From positions 7,339,016-7,403,015 of the forward strand of contig OW203734.1 of assembly GCA_934045075.1 (NCBI GenBank): a stretch of 64,000 nt of DNA, in the 5' to 3' direction. Position numbers and translations under genes: made by a program. Under the pieces are notes generated by a model. The model searched no databases and was not told where the DNA came from. It saw only the letters and a program-made list of their open reading frames with translations. This document shows positions 23,401 through 35,400 of the stretch, piece by piece (position 1 is the stretch's first letter; every line of letters starts with the position of its first letter). The DNA is from Yponomeuta sedellus (Eukaryota; Arthropoda; Insecta; Lepidoptera; Yponomeutidae).

Positions 23401-26400
23401 TTAAACGGGTCTAATCGCGATTATTTATTAGGTAAATCGTAATTACCTTATTTCCCGGCGTTTCACAAACGGCGTCGTCCGTTTATAAACGTTTGCTGTT
23501 TTGAAATATGACCAAGGCAAAATGTAAATAGCCTTGCGAACAGCATTGTTAAAATGTAAAATTGATTGTTATATAATAGGGCGACTATGATAAAACACAG
23601 GTTTGACAAATCAGATTTATTTTAGCCGTCCATTAATAGCGACGCATTCATTATATTGCACCGTGTTCCCAAATTCTTATGAATTACTTTACGACAAATA
23701 GGATGATCTTTTGACTTGACTAAATCCCGGGACTTAAGTTGGACCTAAGTTGTTCGAAATAAATGCTATATTATTATTATTATTAGCAATCAGGTACCTT
23801 TTTAGGTAGTAGTAACTTAATACTTCTATCTGACGGGATTTTAAATATTTTTCTATATCACAAAACCAGCCCTCCTATTACGTAGCACTCCACTCTATCG
23901 AGTGAAGCATTTAGACGACTCCTAAGTGTAAAAAAATGTATGCATCTGACAGGCGTAGTAGCTTAAAAAAAGTAAAAATCAACGTCACGCAACTCAGTGG
24001 ATACTTACGTAATAATGCCCCAGTACTCGACGCTATTTGTTTTTTTTGTTTATTAGCAGCGCCGCGCGTGGTAAAAAAAATAACTAAATACTTCAATTTG
24101 CCGCGTCATTTTGCAACCAGCTATCTAACGTTTCTCATACACTAACAAACTATTAATCTACTGTTAACAGCTGTCAAAGGTTTCTTTTATATGCACTTTG
24201 GCTAACTGACAGCTGTTAACAATAGATTAACGGCTTCTTATTTCATCAGAAACCGGGGGTAACTGTCTTTCAAACGATGTGGCATATTGTACAGTGATAA
24301 AAGACTATTTACATTTTGCCGTCGGCATATCTCAAAACAGCGAGCGTTTATAAACGGACGACGCCGTTTGTTAAACGCGGAATAATACAAATTGCCTGCA
24401 ACATACACATTGAAAATACCTGTTATCGTCAGGCAGCGAGAGGGAGCGCGTGGTCTTCCTGCCCGCCTCATAGATCCACCGCTCGTGAATGGCCACCAGT
24501 GGCTTCACATTGACGCCGGTCAGAAGGTCAGCGTCCGGTCGCTTCTCAGAGGGCTTCGGGGGCGATCTCTCAGTGGTGCAGAAGGACCACGAGAGAGTGC
24601 GGTCGCGGATCGAGGAGTCGTTCGGTAGGTCCAGTACTCTGGGGGTGAAGGTGGGATTTTGGTCACAAGCGGCGCTTTGTGGTTGGGGAGGTTCGGTTCT
24701 TGCTGTGGAAACAAATAATTTAGTCAAATGTAAAATAATTTTATATTGAAATTGAAAAACCGTGACATAAGCCGTTGGTGGAAGCTGTCATGCAACGGCA
24801 GTCGTTAAGCCATGTCAGAGGCCTTACGGGCGGCTTGATAACTTCTGCCCGCCACTGTCTTCCAATCCTCCACCAACCCGGACTGGGCCGGCTTGGTGGA
24901 GTATGGCCTAGACTTCCTGCGATGCAGGAAGAGACCCGTGCCCCCGCAGTGGGGACATACAAGGGGTGATATTTACATATATTATTATATATTTTACTTA
25001 ATATTATTTGCTGAATCAGGAATGATAATGTACTTTAGTACAATGTAGTTAATTGTCCTTTAAAATGATTCAAAACACGTGAGGAGAATTTGTCGGTAAG
25101 TTAACGCTAAAACACAACATCGACGGTTAAAAGGATATAGGGCATAAGCGACATTTTGATCCAAACTGACTTTTGAATGCCATCTCACTTAAAAAAAAAT
25201 CTGCGTCGAATGCGCTTACTCCCACGGCTCTACAATGATTTTATAGTCGCTTGTCTCCAAGCAAAAAACTGGGTTTTTAGATGTCGTTTTGGTGTTACCG
25301 ACCTATTTTTAGGTCGTTTTTTTCCTTAACGGCACTTGTATCCCTGTAAAAATGGCATCAACTTTGGCCTCTAGTCGGTAATGTCTTTTTACTTCCTACT
25401 GGTGTGGAGCTTCTGGGCGCTTACGGTTCTTTACCAGAAGCAACTATTTTTAAAGTTGGAACTAATGTCTCTTTACCTTTGTCGTCAAAAACATTAAGCG
25501 TTGGTTATACCTTACTACCAATTACAAGTTTACAATACAGCTGTCGCTTATAGGCAACTACTTAAACCTAATTAATATTGAATTGTCGGTTATACCCTAT
25601 TACCATTCACAAGTTTGCCATACAGTTGTCGCTTATAGGCAATTACTAAAACCTATTTACTATTTAACTGTCGGTTATACCCTACTACCATTTACAACAT
25701 AATACAACTCTGTTACTTACGCCGTATTACTTTACAAGGATATTTTATGAATTGGTGCGTATGCCAATTTATATCACATAATCAGGTCTCTGTTGTTCTC
25801 AAGTACCTATTTAGCGAGTCGTTTATCCCAAAATCAGTCGGTATTTTCACGCATGTGTCCCAGAGAGGTAGACAGAGACTAAGGCTTGCCACGATCTTTC
25901 CACACCTCTTTCGCTTCATCTACATTCATAAGTCGTTGCATGCACGCTCTCCAGTTGTGGGTACTTTTTATCCGGCCCTCTGCCAACACGTCCCCAATTT
26001 GGTCTACTTATGTGAGCCTATGGCGTCCCCTACCGAATGTTCCACTCTCTTTATCTCACTATCTCCTTCTTCTTCTTCTTCGTCGTTTCCTCATGGCTGA
26101 AGGACGCGACTAAGGGTAGATTCTGCCACCAGCTCTCTCCATTGGATTATATTACGCGCCAGATGTATGGCTGCTTGTAGGGTCCTTACCGAAGCTTTAG
26201 TTATTATATCTGACCAACGCGTTGGTGGTCGTCCTCTGCTTCATTTCCCGTTCGCTCGACTGGTGATGATAACATACTCCAGGTTATTTGGCCCGCGTCG
26301 GACGGTATGTCCGAAAAACTTCAGGATGCATTGGGTGCAGATTGTGGAGAGCCTCGTCTTTATTTGAAGCTCTTCTAGAATAAATACGTTTATGCGGCGT

Positions 26401-29400
26401 TCGGTCCAAGAAAGAGTATTCTCCGCCAGCACCACATTTCAAACGCATCTATTCTTTTCAGAATACGGGCTTTTAATGTCCAGGTTTCCGAGGCATACAG
26501 AAATATTGAGAACATAAGGGTCCGCATTAGTTTTATCTTTGTCTTGCGGTTGATGCTTCTGTTTTTCCATATCTTCTCAAGTCTTTTCACTGCTCACTTA
26601 GCCATCTGGGATCTTCTGACAAATTCTTGTTCGCTGTCTCCGTCATTGCTTATTTGCGAGCCTAAGTATACAAATTTATATAATTATAAATTTATAATTT
26701 ATAATTATTAAAAAATAAATTTAATTTCAATTAATAATCGGTATCTTTAAGTTCATATAAAGTAATTAGTTTATAAATTTAATTTTAACTTCAATTACTA
26801 ATTATCAATATTGTTGACTTTATATAAAAAATAATTGGTTTGTCTATTTTGGAACGTAACTTCATAATTAACTTTTGTAATTTTTGCCGAGGGTAGTAAA
26901 CTAACCGTTAATGATTTCTAAAAGACACCTGTCACCTCAGTCATCCGGGACCACGGCACCTGAAAAAGTGCCGAAACGTTGGAAAATTGTAAAAATGTAA
27001 TAAACGAGCATAAATCCGTATAAAAACAGTTTTAATTATACAAATTTGTGTACAACATCAAGGTCTCGCAGCTCGTTGGTTCGTTGCAAGGTGCCCGATC
27101 TATCAATAAACATCAACTTGGTCTTACTTCTGTTGATATGAAGTCCGTATTCTTTACTTATACTATCCACTCTCGCTAGAAGCTCAGCCAGCTCTGTTTC
27201 CGAGGCGCCTATGACGGTGGTGTCATCGGCAAAGCGAAGGTTGTTCAGAAGATGCCCACCTATCCGAATGCCCCCCTCTAAATTATCCAAAACCCTTCTC
27301 ATTATATGTTCCCCGATCAGGTTGAACAGTTGGGGAGATAGTATGCATCCCTGGCGCACTCCTCGTTCTGCTTTAAAGCAGTGCGAAAGACTGTTCTCAA
27401 TTCGTACTTAAGATTGACCGTTGGAGTACAGTTGCTGCACAAGAAAGGTAAGGTAGTCCGGTATACCCATCTCCTTCATAACCCTGAACATGGCCTTCCA
27501 GCTGATACAGTCAAAGGCTTTTGCATAATCGATGAAACACAAGGCTGTAGTGATGTTATGTTCCCTGCATTTTTCGATCAGCTGTCGAATGTTCAACATT
27601 TGTTCCCTCGTTCCTCTTCATTTTACAAATCCAGCCTGTTCCTTCGGTATTTGGCTATTGATGTAGGGTGCAAGCTGGTGGTTTAGGACGTGTAAGAGGA
27701 TTTTTACGCGTGAGAGATCATAGAGATGGTTCTGTAATCTCACATTTACGGATCTCTACCCGTTACCTACCTCTACCCTGTCTTGTGTATAGGCACGATT
27801 GATTCGGTCCAATTTGCTGGCCATTGACCCGTTCTCCAGACTTTTTGACACACGGTATGTACGATTGCTATGCCTTCACTTCCTATATTTCTTAGATTAG
27901 ATCTTCCTAGATTTGCGCGGTTAGGCAATCGCTGACACATGCCTTGTATTTCAGTTTGAGAAGTGCTGCCTCTACTTCCTCGAAGAGGATGTCTGGTTCC
28001 TTTTCAGAATAATGCATTTCCATAGTTCTTTCATCGCTAATTTTGCCGTATAGCTTCCGACAGTAGCTCTTCCATCTTTCGAGTACCTCATCTATATCCA
28101 ATAAGGGCGTCCCCTTTTCATTTTCAATGGTCCAGTGCTTTGGTTTAAATTCCTTTGCGAGCAGGTTTACCTTTTGTAACATATCTCGGGAGTGCGCCCT
28201 TTCCAAACATTTTTCTATATCGGAGCATATACTGTCGATATAGGCCTCTCGATCTTTCCCGCAAAGTTTTTGGACAACGCTATGTAGCTCCGCATAGTGG
28301 CTTCGTTCTTCGGCTGATTTTAAGTCCTGTTCCTTTAAGGATTTCCTCTGCTTAGCCATTTGTTGTTTGTTCAGGGTACCTATTTTTGACTAACTTCTTC
28401 AGACGGATTTTAAACGAACTTAGCAGTCAGAAGCTAAGTTTACTGCCGCAGTCTGCACCTGCCCTCGTCTTTGCTGCTGATATAGATGAGCTCCATCTTT
28501 GGTTTACTAGAACGAAGTCAATTTGGTTCCTGTGAAGACCATTAGGTGACGTCCACGTGTAGAGTCGTCTTGGGTGTTATTGAAACCAGGTGTTCATGAC
28601 CGAAAGGTCGTTCTCCATGCAAAAGTCCAAAAGCATGTTGCCACGGTTGTTTCTGAGTCCCAGTCCAAACCTGCCGACAATCTTTCTGATATGATAATCA
28701 TTTTAGAATTAAAATCGCTAAGTATTAATAATGGCTCTTTCTTAGGAACATCTTGGACTGCTTTGTTTAGATTTCCTCTTCACTGGATGAAGATGTCGGT
28801 GCATAGATGGCGAGTAGGTTATGTATGGATGTATGGATGGATGTATGTGTGGGTATGGCCGTGCTAATCTGATTTTCAATATCCTGTCATTGATGGAATC
28901 GTATCCCATTACCTTGTCTTTGTGCGTCGACGTATCCGGACACTATGGACAATTTTCCAGATGGAGTAGTGTAGTGTCCCGAGTCTTTTATATGCGTTTC
29001 ACTTACAGCAAGAATATCCACATTATACCTGTTTATTTCCTTCTCCACGACTTCGGCTGTTCCTGGTTTGGAGAGACCACGAACGTTCCAAGTGGCTATG
29101 GTGAGAGCGTGGTGAATGTCCCGAATTTGTCTCTTTTTGTTACGGAGTTTGATCAGCAGTAATCCAATTTCCACAAGGGGCTTGCTGTGTCACCTTCTTG
29201 CGGCCGATAGCATTTTTTCACACCAGGTGACCCGGAACCATCCTGGCGCCGGGCGTCAACCGGATGGTCCGACAAATCCTTACTATTGTTCATCCTGCTC
29301 ATAGTTTTCTTGGGAGTATTAGTAGCGGTAGTATCCCCATCCTTTTCGCTCCATCGTTTTCAGAGGTTATTTAGTCCTCTAGGCCTGTGGGGCCTTCTGG

Positions 29401-32400
29401 CAAGCCAGTTGTCGGGTTATCATAACTGCCGCCCGATACTCGGCGTTAATACTCTTTTAGCATTAGCCGGGTTTCAGAGGGCAATTCCTGCGGACGCGAG
29501 TATCATCACTATCTCCAAACAGTATCTAATGTAGGTTACTAATCTGGTACATAAAAACGATTATGATAACACTAACATCATCTAACGTATGCAGTTACTT
29601 TAGGTCTCATTTCATAGGAGAATCATGTTAGTTGTGAATCTATTATTTTTAGGACGTGACGTTTAATCCGCGTTACCGATTGCCCAGATAGTTTCACATG
29701 TTGGATGTTCTTGTTTTCCTCTTGGCCTACAAATCTTGACGTGTGGAAGTACCATGTTACCTTTTTTTCAAACCACTTTTGGTGTCACTAAAGTCTGACA
29801 TCCTCACCATGTTTTAACTAAGCACTGTTTCTTGTGCTCCATTACCTTTTGTCACAATGGTGTGAAACGTCATATATCCCTCTTTACCTATTTTAGTTAT
29901 TCAACAGCCATGTGACTCATGCCCTATTACCTCTTGGTATACGGAAATCAAATGTAGCTTAGTCTTCTATACTCTTCGTTTTTTTATATGAAGATATGAC
30001 TTATGCCGAATTACCTTATATAAAAAATAGGTTCGATTGAGTTAAGCGACATTCAACTACATAGAGCGTCGTCGAATCAAATAAAATAAAATGTCAATTA
30101 ATGCTCGAAATTTTTTCGAGCTTAGATCTGTTTCCATCTTTACGTTATGACAATAAATAAAAAAGATATGATTTTTTTTCTCAAATTTTAAACTTTAAAT
30201 TGCGCTCCTGAACAATTTGGTTTTTGTCGCTTATGCCCTATATCCTTTTAACCGTCGACATGTTTTGTCTATGGGCTATGTAGTTAGGTGATTCTTTGTA
30301 CGGTGAAAACGAGTTTAAGTTATGGGATGGTTTAGGTAATGACTTAAGCTAGTAGTTCCCTAGTTAGGTGGATGTTAGGGGATTGTTGATGAAATCGGGC
30401 ATGATTCTTGCTACCTTAGTTTGGTGGTCTAATGCTTCATAGAAGCATTGTACTTCCTACGTTAAAAAATCAGTTGCGAATCTAAAATACGATTAATCTA
30501 ATAATTCGAGATCAAAAATTCAGCAAAACACGATCCAAATTCAAGGTATTTTTGGTGTGCTCATTTACACCTTCGATTTGGAGCAAAAAAAAAATATTAA
30601 ATGGATTTGCAGTTTGAGGGAATCGCTTATTGCCGAAGCAGACTGTTGACATCTATTGTTACTGCAAGCAATCCTGGGGAAGTGGATCGTTCGGGAAACT
30701 GAGGACTTTTCATTTCTAAAAGGTGCAAAAAGTCAACGATGCGTGCTTTTATGGACGACACTGAATTTGAATCAGTTTACGAGAAATGATCCCTTTGGAT
30801 TCGAACAACAAAAAGCCAACGATACGTGCTGTTCCCAGGCGGTCACCCATCCAAGTACTGAACACGCCCGATGTTGCTTAACTTCGGTGATCGGACGAGA
30901 ACCGGTGTATTCAACATGGTATGAACGTTGGCGACAGTTCAATCCAAATTATTGAACAACTTAGTCCACATGCTATCGAGCAAGATATTATATAATTATT
31001 ACCACAGATATTAAGTTTACTTTCTTGCTGCCGAAGTGGAATTTTTCAGTTGAAAACTCTGTTAATTAAGTCAATACCTGTTTTGAACTTCTGTCTGGCG
31101 CCGGCATTAGACATCTTGAAGATGTCTGTCCCGTGTCTCTCAAGAGTACTTAGCTTAGCTCTTGGTAAAACAGGGTGATATCAATAAAAGCATGTGGACT
31201 GTAACATAGGTGTAGCATATGTTACATATGTGTACGGATAGCCAGAGGTCGCGGGTTCGAATCCCGGCATGGGTGAAATTTTAAGCCTCTAAATAGGTTT
31301 TTAAATTTGTCCTTAGCACGGGTTAGTGCATTAAAATAAAAATAGTATAACATAGGTGTAGTATTACCTTGTTGATCCTAGGTTCTAGGCTGTAGGTTCT
31401 AAAAATAGTTGTCATAGTGGTTATGACTTTTTTTTATGTTTACTTTTTGAGAAAACCAAATATTTCGTTCACAAAAGTTCCTCTACGCACATAGTCGGCG
31501 TACTAGAAGTCTGGAGAAAATATGTTATCAACAATGTACCTATGTTACAAATCCAGAAATTCCGTTTAGACTGTTTAAACCTAGTTCTAACGACAGGTCC
31601 CATCGATCAGTGCGTGTGATTCGGAAGATTAATTCAATGATAGAGCCGGTAGTAATAGTGGAATTCTTCAAAGCTCTACTGCGCCATCTAGTTTATTAAC
31701 CTGTGAATTCAATTTTGATAGGCAAAGTTTAAAAGTAGCATTCACAAGAAGTTTGGCTTTTGTTTAAAAGATGGCGTTAATGCAAAAATACAAACACAAC
31801 TACTAAACATAAAATAAACACATACTTTACAAATTACATATACATACTTTAATAAAAAAAATATTTAAAAAAATAAAAGAACCCGACTGCAGTGATAAAT
31901 CAACTGAAAGGGAAAAAATAAGATAATTTTATTTTCAAATGCTAATGTCGAATCAGAAGAGTTCATGCTGCTTTACTTGAGGGACCAAATAATATAACTT
32001 TATAAGCATTATTTGCTCAAACTGTTGCATTTATTATTTTATATAAAATGTTTATGTTCATGATGCAGCATGAACTCTTCTGATTCGACATTAGCATTTG
32101 AAAATAAAGTTATCTTATTTTTTCCCTTTCAGTTGATTTATCACTGCAGTCGGGTTCTTTTATTTTTTTAAATATTTTTTTTATTTTTCACCTTTTAGTG
32201 ACTCAGTAAAACGATAAAATTTAAAGGTCCATCTGTTCTGCTTACATGCTTTAAATCGTTATATTATTTTATTTCCTAAATGAATTTTAGTTTATTGCTT
32301 TATTTTCTTTTGTTCGACAATAGACATGTCTCGGCAAATCATAAATATTTTTACTGATATACTTGTTTGATATAGTCATAGGTACCACCTGCCTGCATTA

Positions 32401-35400
32401 AAAAAATATGTCGTACGATATTTTTTAGCTAGTATAATGAATATGGTCTAATGGTGTTAATCTATCTAGAATATTTGCAAAGGAAACGACAGACTTTTTT
32501 TCTTTATTATCCTTACATAAATTTTCTGTTTTTTATGTAGCCTAAAAACGCTCCACTGCACCTAGTTATTTAATGTTAACGATTGTAGGTGGGGACTGGA
32601 ATAGTCACGAATTATCTCTTCGACCTGAACGGCGCTCAGCTTTCGACATCTCCAGAGTAGAATTCTTCGTGCTTGCATTGCTGGGCCCAGTCTCCGGTCT
32701 CGCTAATTACTTAGAATAAGGACTTGTAAATGGGAACATAAATGGTCTGAGCCTTCAGCCGCGGCCTGTACAAAGGCGCGACAGGTTTCCTCCTAACAGC
32801 AACTTTAAGTAACTGTCGCGGCCTTCGGCCGCGCTAATAGTCTCTCCATTTGGCATCAGGGTAAATAGAGCTCAGCATTTGGAATCGCCGTGGGAGTATT
32901 CCTCTAGCCCGCTTCACAGCCTTCGGCCGTGCCGCGACCTGTATTGAGCTCGGCCTTCAACCTCGTCGCGGCAAGTTTCCTCGCACCCGCATGATGGGGC
33001 TCGGCCTTCGGCCTGGCGTAATTATTTAGAGTTGTGGCATGGGCGTGGAGACATACAAAATCTTGGTTTTCTGAATGCCAAAATATTACCGGTATTAAAA
33101 TGAAACTATAACAAATTCATCTTGAGGTGGCCCCCTAAAGCATTGAAAAATTTTACTGAATATTTAGGTGTAGATAAGCAATCTTTGGTCTCACAAGTGC
33201 ACAGGAAACCTAACACAAAATCATAATCTTATTTTCGGAGGAAACGAGACAAAATTCGTTAAGATGAATAGAGCTAGATTTTTTTAAAATTTCGTGGGTC
33301 CTACGATACGAGGTCACGGAGGATCCGTCTTCGGTTACCAGTGAGAGCGTTCAAATATTTTTTTATCATTTATTGTTTCTTCTTTGAACCCAGCTTGTCT
33401 GACTATGACCGCACAGGGAAAAAGGAGTTACATGCTACACTTTATATATTTTGTTCAGTTAGTTTTGGTCTAAGTGTCAGTAGGAAATTAATATCAGTGT
33501 TAAGAAATTAATTATTTTTTCTCAAACATGCTCGGAAATGTTTGTGTTATTACCATGAAATAAAGCCACAAAGTTTCTCTTTTATGGCTCCCGCCTAACT
33601 TTACTGGCCTAAGCCAGTAAAGTAAGTATGAAAATCCATTACCGTCCGCTGCTCTAACTTTTTAAATTTACTTACTAAAATTAAACTGACCAAGGAAAAA
33701 TTATATACAGCCAACCACCTACTAAGTTATGTAAGCATACTTGCAAAATTAAAAAAAAAAAATCTATGGTATTGGTTTTTGTGCGGTTAAACATGGTGCT
33801 CAAATATGTTAGTGTATTTAAAAAATTAAAAAGGCGGCAAACTAAACTATTATTTCTTAATTACCTGGTAATTATTTTAATATTAATATTTCCTCGCATT
33901 GTTTGAGAAAAGCATTATACAATCCTCGGCCGGAACAGGGATTGCAGGACTCGTTCTAGACGGCCTCGTCTACGACTCGGCCGTCTATCCCAAACTCGTC
34001 CAGCAATCCCTTACTTCTCGGCCTCTGCAGTAATGTATTATTTATTACCCTATGAGGTTGATATTTCTTAAATTAATCGAAAGAAATAAACACTTTATAG
34101 GCATTATTTCTATCAGCACTTATACCGTTTCTATAGAGGGTTTGTTTACATGTAGAGCAAAGCTGATTTTAAGATGCCAGCGCCATCTAGTGGCTAAAAG
34201 TGGTACTGTAGGACAGGGTTTCAGCAGACAAGAAGAGAAACGTTGTTTCAGCACGACAGCACGTACGTAGGTACTTAGGGATCTATTTATTGAAGCAATG
34301 AAACTTACTAAGGATTACGGATTAGTAATTGTACTACTCGCACCACAACCACAGTGCAAAGCGAGTTAGATTACCTACGTCACTAGTCGACAGTCGTGCC
34401 AATTATTAGTGGACAGTCAGTATTGGTCGAAGTGATTGGTCAAATGCTCAAATACTATCCAATTTTGTTTAATATTATGTAGGGCCTTCAGACAAAACCA
34501 TACCGCAATTTAGAACACAAACAGCGCCATCTGTGGTTGGGTAGAGGAACTAATGCTACAGTACTTTAATTACTTAGAAGTGAATATTATTTGTGTTGCG
34601 TTTGTTCTCTATTAATGCTGATTTTATGTAATCAACGACACCCGCAAAATTCTCTTTTAAATACTTTGCACGTGTTAGGCGTAGTTAAACAAAATGATAT
34701 TTTTTAATTAAATGAATGATCTAGAAGGATCAAACCACTTTATAGGAATTATTTCTTTCCGCAATTGTACCGATTCTATAAATGGTTTGTTTACATGTAG
34801 ACCAAAGCCGAAATTATGTATACACATGTATAATAGAATAAATAAAATATAGCAGCGCCATCAAGTGGCTAAAAGTGGTACTTTAATTGCTTAGAAGTAA
34901 ATGTTATTTTTTGTTCCGTTGGTTCTCTATTAATGCTGATTTTATGTAACCTACGTCATCCGCAAAATTCTGTTTTAAATATTTCACACCTGTTAGGGGT
35001 AGTTCAATAAAATTAGTATTCGAATTCAATAAACTAAATATAACAGCGCCATCTAGTGGTTCCTAGTTGTACTTTAACGAAGCTTCTTAACGAATTTTAT
35101 TTTTCGTCACGGTTCTGATCGCATAATTATGATTTTATATAGCCTATGACACCCGCGCAAGGATGCCGAATCGAATGACACCTTGTTTAACAAAATCTGA
35201 CCATTGGTTAAGGAGTTATGAGGGAACATAGAATCGGACATACTTACATACATACATACGCACTAAACACATTACCCTCCTTTTGGGCTTCGCTGCAGTC
35301 GGGTAAAAAATATTTATTCAAGAAGACTGACTATGCGACAAAGCTTTTTGTTAATATTCTGTGTATGATAATATTGGCCTTTTTGCATCTACTTAATGAG

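Larger units (their letters stand above)
25121..30257. mobile_element. 5.1-kb element bounded by 33-bp perfect inverted repeats
   Basis: 25121-25153 (CGACGGTTAAAAGGATATAG, then GGCATAAGCGACA) is exactly complemented at 30225-30257. ACAT flanks both ends and may be a 4-bp target duplication. Subterminal repeats (25500-25700) contain GTCGCTTATAGGCAA and GTTATACCCTA, partial echoes of the terminus. The interior carries an RTE-type LINE on the - strand and other repeats. No transposase is visible. Confidence 0.75.
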
